A DNA stretch of 64,000 nucleotides, from positions 335,018,793-335,082,792 of the forward strand of contig NC_081408.1 of the NCBI RefSeq assembly GCF_030272615.1, in the 5' to 3' direction. The notes under the pieces are model-generated. The model saw nothing but the letters and a program-made list of their open reading frames with translations, was not told where the DNA came from and did not search any database. Origin of the DNA: Cryptomeria japonica (taxonomy: Eukaryota > Streptophyta > Pinopsida > Cupressales > Cupressaceae). This document shows positions 1-9,690 of the stretch, piece by piece. Position 1 is the first letter of the stretch. Each line of letters starts with the position of its first letter. The position numbers and the translations under genes are program-made.

Positions 1-1
1 G

Positions 2-514
2 GCTGCAGGAGGAGAATTTCTGAGTCTAGTATGGGTCTTACTGGCTCATATGGGATGTGGAGAACAGTCTGACTCTGCTGTAACCAAGAAGGTAGAGATG
101 CCGTCGGATAAGGAATTAACAGTGGGCGAGAGGAGTGCTGAACAAGATCCAGCTGAAATGAGAGAAAAACTAGAAACAGCGAAGAAGGTTTTGAATGATC
201 GTGTAAACGATCTGGAAAATCTTAAAAAGGAATTAGAAAGAGTGAAGAAGGATTTCAATGATCGTGAAAGCGCTTTCACTGCAAAGGATGAGGAGTTAGA
301 TGCAATGAAGAAGGATTTGAGTGATCGTGAAAAGGAATTAGCTGCAAGGAGGGAGGGTTCGAGCAATCCTGAAGAAGAATTAATTGCAATGAAGAAGATT
401 GTGCATGATCTCGAAGAAGAACTATCATCAACGAGGAAAATTTTGCGTGATCGTGAAGATGATTTTGCTGCAATGAAGAAGAATTTGCTTCTTCGTAAAG
501 GAAATTTTGAATGA
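2..514 (+). CDS. Partial heptad-repeat coiled-coil ORF, probably a broken exon
   Basis: The frame is open from the window edge (base 2); the first Met is at 50 and TGA is at 512-514, so the N-terminus lies outside. The protein is highly charged and repetitive: units of the type KK-x-L-x-DRE begin at bases 182, 245, 308, 392, 434 and 476, spaced 63, 63, 84, 42 and 42 bases, all multiples of 21 bases (heptads), as in a long alpha-helical coiled coil. No catalytic motif, signal peptide or membrane segment is seen. The repeat resumes at 501-520 in another frame, directly over the stop, so the end looks frameshifted. It could be an exon of a structural coiled-coil gene or a captured fragment. Family not recognised. 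Confidence 0.45.
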   Translation, partial: AAGGEFLSLVWVLLAHMGCGEQSDSAVTKKVEMPSDKELTVGERSAEQDPAEMREKLETAKKVLNDRVNDLENLKKELERVKKDFNDRESAFTAKDEELDAMKKDLSDREKELAARREGSSNPEEELIAMKKIVHDLEEELSSTRKILRDREDDFAAMKKNLLLRKGNFE

Positions 515-540
515 TCGTGAAAAATCCATTTTGCTTTCAA

Positions 541-626
541 GAAGTCAATTCTGTTATCATTTCATCTTAGAGTACTTCAGCTTGAAGTCAATTCTGTTAT
601 CATTTCATCTTACATTACTTCAGCTT
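541..626. repeat. 43-bp tandem duplication, two copies
   Basis: Copies at 541-583 and 584-626 both start GAAGTCAATTCTGTTATCAT and end in CTTCAGCTT, differing at only a few bases. The duplication follows the frameshifted end of the coiled-coil ORF, so it may extend a decaying 3' coding end. Confidence 0.85.
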
Positions 627-1471
627 TTTTAGAATGTTGATGTTTAACTGCTCAACATGCATGAATAGCTATTTTCTGAGGTATGTTTCCACACAAATTA
701 AATTGCATTACAATATGACATGTGTATATTCATATGTTTACTTATGTTTTCGCTTGCCTTATCATTAGTGGCCAGTAGTTCATTTCATTTTGGGTTTTTA
801 AGTTTATTCATCAAGTTTACATTTTGTAATAGTGTCATTTATGTGTATTATTTTCTATGAGACTCCTACAAAAATCTTGAGAAGTTATTGACGTATTTTT
901 GTTGGGTTTCATATGACTAGGGAACAAGATTTCATATGATTGCTGGAAGTGATGTTGTCTTTATCGTGAATTTGGCAATCTTAATCTTCTAGACATGCAT
1001 CATCAAGGATCAACTCCATGTGTCAAATAGATAATTAAAAACTGTAAAAAGTAGTAAAACCTAAAAATTTCTTGTTTAGCGTTTCATTCTTTTTGAAGTT
1101 CCTCATGGAAAATAGGTCTGGAAAGTTCTTATAGACTGTTCCTCCATTCTTATTGAAAATGAGGTACTTACAATTGAGGGTTTCACAACTAAAAGTATTT
1201 GGAAAGCTTAGAAGCCATCAAGCTTTGATTTCCTTGGAATGAGAATGAATTTAGAACTAATTTTTTTATCAACTGACAATCTCTTTGGTTGTCTCTTGTA
1301 ATTACAAGTTAAAATATACCTTCAATCAAAGACCCTTGGGCTCATGCACTAAAATTCTTTCATATAAATATCTGTTTCATTTCAAAGATCTTATCTAGAA
1401 AAGCTAGAAGCTATATGCTCTAATTTAATCCTATCAATTTTAGAGTTTCTAATTATGATTATTAGTGCTTA
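627..1471. other. AT-rich non-coding sequence, left flank of the outer retrotransposon
   Basis: No ORF of note and no recognisable repeat or RNA gene. With 33051-33251 it forms the pre-insertion locus; the two sides are joined by the CAAAC target duplication. Confidence 0.5.
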
Positions 1472-1476
1472 CAAAC
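1472..1476. repeat. Left target-site duplication CAAAC of the outer copia
   Basis: CAAAC lies immediately before the TGTGATAACC terminus and recurs at 33046-33050 immediately after the TTACACTAACA terminus, 31.6 kb away. Confidence 0.85.
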
Positions 1477-1802
1477 TGTGATAACCAAGATTTAATGAGG
1501 ATAAATTATAAGCATATTAACAAGCTGAATATGAACAAAGTCGACCTCTAAAAAAGATGGAGAAGAAGATTACATATAGAAAGAGTGATTGGGTCGAATC
1601 AAAGACGAACCCCACACTCAACAAGTGGTGGTGAGTTGCCTCTCGCTATACTAGCATGAGGTGTTGAAACTAAGTCGTCGTCATCTCTAATCGACTCCTA
1701 AATGGTCTTGACAACTTGTATGGACAAGTGTCAAGTAGAAATAGATGACTAAGTAGGATTAAGTAAGTCTAAGTGTAATTAAATCAAATAATTACACTAA
1801 CA
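1477..1802 (-). repeat. 3' LTR of the outer copia (left end)
   Basis: Begins TGTGATAACCAAGATTTAAT and ends ATTACACTAACA. It aligns along its whole length with 32722-33045, many differences being C/T or G/A transitions. It is followed on the plus strand by CCCCCCTTTAAG, the complement of a polypurine tract, which marks it as the 3' LTR of a minus-strand element. Confidence 0.88.
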
Positions 1803-1814
1803 CCCCCCTTTAAG
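1803..1814 (-). other. Polypurine tract of the outer copia
   Basis: The minus strand reads CTTAAAGGGGGG directly before the LTR start TGTTAG, the expected place and composition for the plus-strand DNA primer of a copia element. Confidence 0.75.
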
Positions 1815-2223
1815 CATAACTTAGGAAGACAAAAAGTGAAATGGGTCCATACCTACTAACTTGGTGAGGTACCCATGTACAATGAAATCTCTCATAAATA
1901 GAGAAATATAGAAAACCAAGTTGGAAAAAACTATCCTCAAAAAAAGAGATAAGAAGAGAAGACCATGAAGTCCCCCCGCCCCCTCAAAGCAGAATCTGCT
2001 ACAAAGAAGTCAATGTTGCACCAAGAATGTCAAAGTGTGACACAAACAGGTACCAATATCGATGAAGAATGATCGATGAATCACCCATTGTTAAAAAATG
2101 AAGATCAGACATGGAGACACCTGCTTTGAGCTTCAACTGAATACTCATCAATGGTAGATTGGTACAATCTAAGTCTCATTGGAGACATGCACCAAGTCTC
2201 ACAAGATATTCTTAATATGTAGA
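1815..2223. other. Internal remnant of the outer copia, non-coding
   Basis: Only about 400 bases separate the protease remnant from the polypurine tract, far too little for integrase, RT and RNase H, so pol was deleted here. No coding segment recognised. Confidence 0.5.
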
Positions 2224-2364
2224 GTACAAGAGAAATACATAAATTGTGTCATTAATGACAAAGTACAAAGAGGTGTGCCACTTTATATTAGTGCATTACA
2301 ATATAGCTTTTGCAAGAGAATCCATATGGTGTGTAGCACTAGAATCTTTAATCCATGGAGATAA
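2224..2364 (-). pseudogene. Copia retropepsin remnant of the outer element
   Basis: Read right to left on the minus strand from 2355, the frame gives WIKDSSATHHM, close to the copia aspartic protease signature W-I/L-x-DSG-A-T/S-HHM, with the glycine after the catalytic DS changed to serine. The frame is then broken by a stop but continues with NIKWHTSLYFVINDTIYVF before decaying. This is the only enzymatic trace seen in the outer element and supports both its minus orientation and its copia assignment. The call rests on a short motif. Confidence 0.55.
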
Positions 2365-2705
2365 AGATAATGAAACAATCAATGTATGAGCGAAGAACAT
2401 ATGTCATAGAAGAAAGGACTGGTCAGGACCTCTCAAGAGCTACTTCTATGCATAAGTACAATAAATGACCCCTCCATAAGAGATAAATGAGAGATTATGT
2501 AATCCCCCATAATGTGTGCAAGATTACTTCCCAATTTGGATATGTAAGAAGTGATGTGGTTGTCTCTGAAGTTTGCACATGATCCAAAGACTAAGCGTCA
2601 TCATACTAGTTTCCAAACTGCAGTATTAAAAATTGTATGCAAATTTTGTTGTAAGGAATCATGCATGCTCTCTATGAAACATTTCTAGATTCATAAGTAG
2701 CAATA
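2365..2705. other. Outer copia internal sequence up to DNA element 1
   Basis: By position it should be decayed gag on the minus strand, but no knuckle or gag motif can be read. It ends in AATA, which may be half of the 4-bp target duplication of the next element. Confidence 0.4.
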
Positions 2706-2745
2706 GGGTGTGTGCACCAAGATGGTGTGCAATAAAGTGGACACA
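2706..2745 (+). repeat. Left TIR of DNA element 1
   Basis: GGGTGTGTGCACCAAGATGG continuing to AAAGTGGACAC; it pairs with the complement of 5856-5905 apart from a small indel in the inner half. Confidence 0.8.
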
Positions 2746-2844
2746 CCCCCAAAAAATAATGAAAAAACACAAAATATGCATGAGGTATTTCAAATTTAAA
2801 AAACCATGTAGGCGTTTAGGCTCATTTTGCTGAGCCTAACCAAA

Positions 2845-2960
2845 GCTAAACCGTGTATGAGGTTTAAAGTATACTAAAGTTATGTGTATGCGGTTTAGAA
2901 ACTAAAACTCCATACACGGTTTATAAACTAAAACCCCATACGCGGTTTATCAATAAAATT
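2845..2960. repeat. Short dispersed repeats of CCATACACGGTTTA type
   Basis: Several copies of GTATGCGGTTTA and its near-complement AAACTCCATAC alternate and can fold into hairpins. Related units recur at 4930-5045 near the other end. Confidence 0.6.
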
Positions 2961-3018
2961 TAAATTAGTAATACGGTCTTGTATGTAATTCATTTAGCAT
3001 TCGATTAGGTTTTTCAGC

Positions 3019-3186
3019 AGAATATATACATAAAATATAACATTTAAGCATTATGTATATATTGTCAAGATGTTTGAGAGTGGTTCTATATCTCTAAGAG
3101 TTATAATGAAGATTCTAGTCTTTTGAGTATTCTTATAAATTTTAGATAGTCAAATTTCAGTAATCAGCATGCTCATATTAATATTA
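3019..3186 (+). repeat. AT-rich segment shared by the two DNA elements
   Basis: Contains ATATATACATAAAATATAAC, GATGTTTGAGAGTGGTT and TAGTCAAATTTCAGTAATCA; the same blocks occur in the same order at 8616-8790 and inverted at about 17360-17490. Confidence 0.75.
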
Positions 3187-3949
3187 TCTCTCTCGTCTCT
3201 TCCCTACATGCCCCTCTCTCTCTTTCTTAACCCCCACCTTTTTGTCTCTTAGGCCTCTCCCTCTCTACTTTCTTCCCTCTCTCAAGTATCTCTCCCTCTC
3301 TTTCTCATATCCCTCACCCTCTTTCTCTCTTTCGTCTATCCCTCTCTTTCTCTCCCTCTCTCAAATATCTCTCTCTCTCAATCTCTCCCCCTCTCTTCAA
3401 TGTATCTCTCTCCCATTCTCTCCCTCTTCCTCCCCCTCCCCCTCCCCCTCCCTTTCTCTTCCTCTCTCAAGTATTTATTTCCCTCTAACTCTCTTTCTCT
3501 CTCCCCCTCTCACTTCATTTCTCTTTCTCTCAAGTCTCTCTCCTTCTCTCTATCAAGGCTCTGGCTATCAACCTCTCTCTCTCTCTCTCTCTCTGAAGTC
3601 TCTCCCTCTCATTCTCCCCTTCTCTCAGGAATATCTCTCTCTCATTCTCTCCCTCTCTCCTCCCCCTCCCTCTCTCTCTCTCTCCCTCTCTTCGCACCTC
3701 TCTCTCTAGTTTCTTGTACTCTCCTTCCATCCCTTCCTCCCTCTCACTTAGAGTCTCTCTATCTCTCACCCTCTCTTTCTCTCTCTCACCTTGCCTTCCC
3801 CACCTCTTAGGTCTCTCTTTCTTTCTCAATCCCTCCATCCACCTCTTAGATCTCTTTATATCTCCCCCACTCTCTATCTCTCTCTATCGCTCTCTTAGGT
3901 GTCTCTATCTCATTCTCTCTCTATCTCTCTCTGAGTCCCCCTCTCCGTG

Positions 3950-4029
<80 letters not shown>

Positions 4030-4137
4030 TTATCTCTTGTCTCTCCCTCTTAGTTTCTATCTCTATATCTCAATCTCCTCCTCTCTTAGGTGTATCTCTC
4101 TCCCATTCCCTCCCTCTCCTCCCCCTCCCTACCTCTC
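3187..4137. repeat. CT-rich degenerate array with (CT)n/(CA)n microsatellite
   Basis: About 950 bases almost free of purines on the plus strand, built from CTCTC, CCCTCTC and CTTAGGTCTCTC words. A pure (CT)n run at about 3955-3987 passes directly into (CA)n up to about 4028. Long ORFs here are composition artefacts. Confidence 0.9.
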
Positions 4138-4490
4138 TAGGATCATATCGTATTCTTAAGGGTGATATGTTATCCTAGGGATCCATGCATGTGTCCTTAG
4201 GGGTCATATGGTGTCCTAAGGGGTCATAGGACACCATATGATCCCTTAGGACACCATATGACCCATAATGACACATAAGGGGTCATATGGAGTCCTAAGG
4301 GGTCATAGGACACCATGTGACCCCTTAGGACACAATATGACCCCTAATGACACGTAATGGGTCATATGGTGTCCTAAGGGATCATCAAACACCATATGAC
4401 CCCTTAGGACACAATACAACCAATAACGACAACATATGGTGTCCTAAGGGGTCATAGGACACCATATGACCCCTTAGGACACGATATGGT
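4138..4490. repeat. Palindromic CATATG satellite, short array
   Basis: Alternating GGTCATATGGTGTCCTAAG and CTTAGGACACCATATGACC units, the same satellite as 11340-15520, between two CT-rich blocks. Confidence 0.9.
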
Positions 4491-4905
4491 TCCTATCTCT
4501 TTCTCTCTAACTCTTTTTACCTCTCCCCCTCTCAACACCCTTCTCCCTCTCACCCTTTATCTCTATCTCTCTCATTCCCTCTCTCTTAGGTCTCTATATC
4601 TCCATCTCTCCCTACCCCTCCCTTTGCCTTTCTCTATCTCTCTCTCCCTCTCTCTTGGGTTCCTCTCTCCCATTCTTTCCCTCTCTCTCTCTCCTCTCTC
4701 CCTCTCTCCCTCCCCTTCATCTCTCACTCTCACTCCTCTCTCCCTCTCTCTTAGGTGTGTCTCTCTCCCATTCTTTCCTCCCTCTCTCTCCCTCTCTCTT
4801 AGGTGTCTCTCTCTTCCATTCTCTCCTTGCCCTTCTCTCTATGTTTTCTCAACTATCTCTCTCTTTCCCTCTCTCCCTACCACTAACTTTCTCTTTCTCT
4901 GACAA
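4491..4905. repeat. Second CT-rich array of DNA element 1
   Basis: Pyrimidine-rich plus strand with CTCTCTCTTAGGTGTCTCTC words, in the same orientation as 3187-4137, so element 1 is not symmetrical about its satellite, unlike element 2. Confidence 0.85.
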
Positions 4906-4929
4906 GTCCATATTACTAATCTAACTTTA

Positions 4930-5045
4930 TTAATTTGAACCCCGTACACAGTTTTGTTTATTAAAACCCCATACACACTTCATATTCAAAATACCTCGTA
5001 TGCAGTTTTATTTATTAAAAGCACATACACACTTTAGTAGTTTAT
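4930..5045. repeat. CCATACACACTT / CCCGTACACAGTTTT short repeats
   Basis: Four or five degenerate units related to those at 2845-2960, separated by TTATTAAAA spacers. Confidence 0.55.
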
Positions 5046-5855
5046 TTAGGCTTGTGAATACGATTGGATGACAAAGCTGTGGGTTGGAGGTTTGATTTCC
5101 CTCCATTTCCCTCCTTTTTGACGTGTTTTGTTTTACCAACTTGGTTTCTAGACTTTGTCATCATCAGGTTTACACTTCATCAACTGGGTATTTCTAAAAT
5201 TGCCACCATATTTTCACCCATCTTCTGAGATTTCTAACCATATGTTTTTTTTTTAAATTTGAGCAACGATAACTTATTATTTTTGAATTCCTTTTACCAG
5301 TGTCTCCATAGTTCTCAAAGACATATGTGTACCATTTTTTTAATCTTTTGATATACTAATCCAAATTTTAAAAACTTTATATATTATTGTAGTGCACTTG
5401 ATTATTTACAATTTCAAAAAATAAATTTGCTTTTTTTATTATTTTGGTGCAAGTTATGCTTCACGCACGAGCAGGGGCCTGATTTTTCAGGATGTGCTCA
5501 ATTAAAAAATAATTAAAAAAAAAACTCAACAAAAAATTACAAAAAAATATACAAATTCTAGTGCTCACTCTTAACTATCTTTCTACCAAAGGATTTGTAA
5601 AAATTCTCAATCTAACTATGACTTTTTTGATGCGCATGTCAGACACTATGTTATGTTTTTTAGAAGAAATTACAATATGTTTTCCATGCATGAAGGATTT
5701 GACACCCTTAATCTTATCCAATTTTGAAAAAAATTAATAGTTTGCAAACTAGATTCATAGTACTACAATATTTGTTCTTTGAGTATCTTCATATCTTGAG
5801 TGGATGACTCTCAACTTTCTCCTCCAAGTTTAGGTTTAATCGATTTCAAAGAAAA
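5046..5855. other. AT-rich interior of DNA element 1
   Basis: No ORF, no repeat and no transposase motif seen in about 800 bases. Confidence 0.5.
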
Positions 5856-5905
5856 AGTGTCCACTTATACCTCCCTTTTTGCACACCATCTTGGTGCACC
5901 TACCC
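5856..5905 (-). repeat. Right TIR of DNA element 1
   Basis: Plus strand GTGTCCACTT...TTTTTGCACACCATCTTGGTGCACCTACCC; the complement starts GGGTAGGTGCACCAAGATGG and matches 2706-2745. Confidence 0.8.
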
Positions 5906-6482
5906 AACAAGTAATGATATCACAATGCTTGTCATATAACTAAATTGTGCATCCCCATAATTCTCAAGAAGGTATAGAATTGTCATGACATGACTCATAG
6001 AAGTGGTCTTAGGCATGACTCATGATACCCCACTTGATTTAATATCCCCCCCCCCCCTTATTTGGCACTTTATAGGAGTGCATGAAGTAACCCAAAAAAC
6101 TCTCAAATTAGCAATTTCATAAAAATAAATAGAAAATTTGAGTTACCTAGCAAAAGATATCAAGGTTACAAGTTTTGCCCTTTTGCAAATATTATCCCTT
6201 CTATAAAAACTCTATTTTGTCAATATTTAAAAGAAATGGAAAAAAAAAAGAATTAGGAGGACCAAAGAGAGGAGGGATAGTGCTTCAACCCCTGGATTCC
6301 CATTCAACTCCTAGGGCACTACTCAGGCCAAATGCCTCCTGCTAATGGTAAGGGCTATGGTGGTCAAGATTAGGTTGCACACCTTTAAGGCGCAGGTCGA
6401 TGGTGAGTGGAGGTAGGGTGTGCCAAAAATAGAATGCCACAACCAAAAGAAAGCACTTGTGGCAATAAGAATGGCATGTTGG
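5906..6482. other. Outer copia internal sequence between DNA element 1 and gypsy B
   Basis: About 580 bases without a recognisable gene; holds a run of twelve C at 6046-6057. The last five bases, GTTGG, match GCTGG at 32047-32051 at four of five positions, the likely target duplication of the gypsy B complex. Confidence 0.45.
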
Positions 6483-6750
6483 TGTAGTGTCATAAATTGT
6501 ACACCCTTCCTAGGGTGGTAGAATTCCACACCTAGTTTAGCACCTGCCCTAGTGTGTTTGCATCTTGCATTGTAATTTCCCTTTAAGTATTTAATTAATT
6601 AATTTAATTAAATCTAAAGTCATATTTCATCTCTCCCCACATCATAAAATTGGGCCCTTTACCCTAAGTGTGCCCCTTTTATTCCTCCAATAAATCATTT
6701 AATCATAAACCCTAATTATGTCCTATTTCAACCTTTAAGGCCCAATTTGC
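6483..6750 (+). repeat. Gypsy B LTR, first 268 bases (forward)
   Basis: TGTAGTGTCATAAATTGTAC through CCCAATTTGC, collinear with the starts of the LTRs at 18079 and 30408, then abruptly joined to inverted LTR sequence. Confidence 0.85.
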
Positions 6751-7551
6751 AAATAGCCGATAATGTACTGAAAATGTGTGTGGTAGAACCTTGTGTGTAT
6801 GCAAGATCCTAAATGATAAGAAACTAGAGCTACCCTATGCGTGAGAGTAAACCCTAAATGTAAATGATAATGACAATGCTTCAAAATAAATATGCTAAAT
6901 GATCTAAAGCATGAATGTAAATGTGCAAATTGATGTTAAGAAGCTCATACAAAGATATGAAAATAACATGAAATCATACCAATCCCCAAGGGAGAGATAT
7001 TTCCACTAGATCTCCTATTACTCTTCAATGTCTTCAAGGCTCCTAATTGATGATGAATGATTGATGAAATATTTTTGAATGTTGTTGAATGTTGTTGAAG
7101 AATCCACATAGGCTTCTCTTTCACTACATATAAGGCTCCTTGTGCTTGCTCCAATAGTTTTTTCCTAGATTCGATTCCTTAGATTAGATCCCTTCAAATG
7201 AAGAAAAAGAGCTCTTATGTATAGAACCCTAGATCTTAATTTCATCTTTAGGCTGACTTAGAGATTGAATATCCCACCAATCTTTTGGGTTTAAGCATTA
7301 TAATATCATAGGATTGTGCTCCCAAAATTTCGGGAAAAAAAACAAGGACCATGTGCACTCCTGCCATGGTCTGACCAAATTTTTGCCAAATTTTCAGAGT
7401 CGTTAGATATGATGATATTATAGCGAATCCCAAAGTTACAGCTGATTTCGAGGTGTTTTGATATGCAAAATTGGGCCTTAAAGGTCAAAATAGGACATAA
7501 TTAGGGCTTATGATTAAATGATTTATTGCAGGAATAAAAAGGGGCACACTT
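6751..7551 (-). repeat. Gypsy B LTR fragment, inverted
   Basis: Complement of LTR sequence corresponding to about 31390 back to 30590 of the 3' LTR (for example the complement of GGATCTTGCATACACACAAG). It is interrupted at 7551/7552 by DNA element 2 and resumes at 17949. Confidence 0.85.
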
Positions 7552-7605
7552 GGGTATGTGCACCAAGTTGTGGTACCAAAAGGGGGTCTTAAGATGCCAC
7601 TTTTT
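7552..7605 (+). repeat. Left TIR of DNA element 2
   Basis: GGGTATGTGCACCAAGTTGT, then GGTACCAAAAGGGGG and GATGCCACTTTTT; it matches the complement of 17891-17944 with a small gap. Confidence 0.88.
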
Positions 7606-8364
7606 TTTTAAATCAACAAAGTTTGAACTTCAACGACAAATTGAAGATAGTTAGACTCCAAATTTGAAGATGCAACAAGAACAAGAGTCAGAGTGCTTTG
7701 AGTCTAATTTCTAAACTACTAATTTTTTTTTTAAATGGTGGAGATTAAGGGCATCAAAGAGGGGGCCCACAAAAAGTGGTCCTGTTTTTATGCAAAAAAC
7801 ATAACATAGCATCTGTTGTGGCCCCCCTAAAATGTTAACTTTTTTTTTGAATTTTTAAAATCACTTCAATGAGAAATTAGCTAACACCTTGTAGTTTATG
7901 CCAGATTTTTCAGCTAATTTTTTAATGAGTATATGTTTTTTTACCAATTTTTTAAGTGGACACATACTGAAAAACAGAAATTTGAGCATGCTCCCCCCTA
8001 AAATCATTGATAACTAATAAAAAATGAAAACCTTTTTTTCTTAAATTGTGTAGAATGGAGTCTAGTTTCTAAAAATGTAAGTTTCTTCAAAATCCGATGA
8101 ACTTGAAAAAAACTATAGCCAAAATAGTGCATGTTGGTTTTTGACCAAAAATGAACACACTAACAAAAGAAATTATGGATGAAAGCCTTAACGATATCAA
8201 AATGTGAAAAGAATTACATGCTTGGATAGCTAAGAGAGAGATCGATGTCTCTATGGTATTTTTTTTCAGTTTTATTGAAACACGTGCAAACCCGATGGAG
8301 AGCATGGCCAAAAATATGTGAAATTTTCTAATCCTCTGTTAAAAACACGTCTCAAGTCTGAAAT
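7606..8364. other. Left-arm segment absent from the right arm
   Basis: About 760 bases with T-rich runs and no recognisable ORF. The right arm goes from TIR to hairpin in about 40 bases, so this is an extra insertion or a right-arm deletion. Confidence 0.5.
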
Positions 8365-8428
8365 GGTCATCCAACCCTTTGGGTTGGATGCCCAAGTACA
8401 ATCCAACCCAAAGGGTTGGTAGTTCCCA
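8365..8428. repeat. CCAACCCTTTGGGTTGG hairpin pair
   Basis: GGTCATCCAACCCTTTGGG and, shortly after, CAATCCAACCCAAAGGGTTG: two self-complementary blocks that also pair with each other. A related block is at about 17812-17862 in the other arm. Confidence 0.75.
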
Positions 8429-8436
8429 ATGTAGAC

Positions 8437-8580
8437 CATTTGGCGAGTGCCAAATATGGCACTCGCCAAATGAAAAAAATTGACTTTTCCCATTTGGCGC
8501 ACTCCAAATTTGGCATGCGCCAAATGAGAAAAGTCAATTTTTTTCATTTGGCGAGCGCCAAATTTGGCGCGCACCAAATG
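8437..8580. repeat. Three 54-bp palindromic CATTTGGCG modules
   Basis: Modules start at 8437, 8491 and 8545 (exact 54-base period). Each is a 36-base hairpin; in the first, the 15-base arm CATTTGGCGAGTGCC is perfectly complementary to GGCACTCGCCAAATG around an AAATAT loop. Spacers are A/T-rich (AAAAAAATTGACTTTTCC or its complement). Confidence 0.9.
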
Positions 8581-8615
8581 TTTTGCATTATCCAATTTGA
8601 AGGTTTTGTGATGCA

Positions 8616-8800
8616 AATATATACATGAAATATAATATTTAAGTATAAGTCCCTTTAAGTTATATTTCATTTATATATTGGTAGGATGTTTGAGAGTGGT
8701 TTCAACTCTATAGGAGTTATAATATAGATTCTTATTTTTAGAGGATCATATTGACTTTCATACTTAGTCAAATTTCAATAATCAACATTCTCCTATTAGG
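8616..8800 (+). repeat. AT-rich block of the left arm
   Basis: Shared with 3019-3186 and, inverted, with about 17350-17495 (GTTTGAGAGTGGTT, TTAGTCAAATTTCAATAATC). Confidence 0.75.
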
Positions 8801-9690
8801 ACTCTTTAGATCCATATCTCACTATCTTTATCTTCCCTAAACTCTACACCTATCTCTCTCCCTCTTGTGTCTCTCTCACTTCTTTCTTCCCTCTCTAGGT
8901 ATATCCTACCCTCTCTACCTTTCATCCCTTCCTTGTACCCTAATTTATATCCTTGACTCCCTTCCTCTCTCTTCTCTCTCACTCTCTTATTATTTCTCTC
9001 CCCTCCCACTTGTTTCTCTTGTTCACTACCAATCCCTTCTATCCCCTCTCTCCCATATCTAGAGCTCTCCTTCCCTCCCTATTCACCTCACTACCTCTCC
9101 CTCCCTATATTATTACCCACCTCTCTCTCCCTCTCTAGGTTTCTCACTTATCTAATTGTCCACCCTCTAGTTATCTCCTGCCCTCTCCACCTTTCTCCCC
9201 CTTTCCCTTGCCCCTATCTATTTATGAACACTCTCCCTCTCTTCTCTCTCTACAAACCTAGATCCATCTCCTCATTCTCTAGGTATCTCTCTCCCTCCAT
9301 TTCTACCTCTCCATCCATCCCCTCTTACTCATCTCTTTTTTCTTTTATCTCTTCTCTTCTCTCTCCCTTCCCTCTCTAGATCTCTCCCTTCCTTTCTTCC
9401 CCTCTCCATTTATATATCCTTCCCCCACTCTCTCATTATCTCTCTATCTCTCTTATTCTCTCTCTTCATTGTCGAGTTCATTAACTCGCCAACCCACCCT
9501 CTCTCTCCTCTCTAGGTTGCTCCCTCCCTTCCTCTCCACCTATCTACCTTTGCATATAGGTCTCGTTACCCACCTCTCTTTATCCCCCTCTATCTATCTC
9601 ACTCCTCTCTTGAAATCTAGGTCTCTTGCCTATCTATATGTCCCTTCTATAGTTCTCTCTCTCCCTCTTTATCTCTCTTTCTGGTGCAGG
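8801..9690. repeat. CT-rich arm of DNA element 2 (left)
   Basis: Almost pure pyrimidine plus strand with CCCTCTCTAGGT and CTCTCTCCCTC words; the inverted counterpart is the GA-rich tract at 15540-17340. ORFs inside are compositional. Confidence 0.88.

Larger units (their letters stand above)
2706..5905. mobile_element. DNA element 1: 3.2-kb TIR element carrying CT-rich and palindromic repeats
   Basis: Terminal inverted repeats at both ends start GGGTGTGTGCACCAAGATGG (left) and, complemented, GGGTAGGTGCACCAAGATGG (right). Flanking tetramers are AATA and AACA, a possible decayed 4-bp duplication. Inside are short palindromic repeats, two CT-rich tracts and a CATATG-centred satellite; no transposase-like ORF is visible, so it would be non-autonomous. 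It shares TIR type, an AT-rich segment (3019-3180, like 8616-8800) and satellite with element 2. The superfamily is unclear: the ends do not match CACTA, and the apparent TSD is neither 8 bp (hAT) nor TA. Confidence 0.7.

Noticed and set aside
46-540. Minus-strand ORF of 164 codons opposite the coiled-coil ORF
   Set aside because: It is the mirror of the repetitive plus-strand coding units; serine/phenylalanine runs are a by-product of the GAA/AAG-rich sense strand.
3242-4924. Long L/S/P-rich plus-strand ORFs and an R/E-rich minus ORF
   Set aside because: Open only because CT repeats lack stop codons; no domain and the same region is open in several frames.
6046-6057. Run of twelve C as a polypurine tract of a minus-strand element
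   Set aside because: No TG...CA LTR terminus lies beside it and a better tract exists at 1803-1814.
8437-8580. Hairpin modules as microRNA precursors or terminators
   Set aside because: They occur as mirror copies in transposon arms and nothing indicates an RNA gene.
8806-9138. ORFs in the CT-rich left arm of DNA element 2
   Set aside because: Simple-repeat translation.
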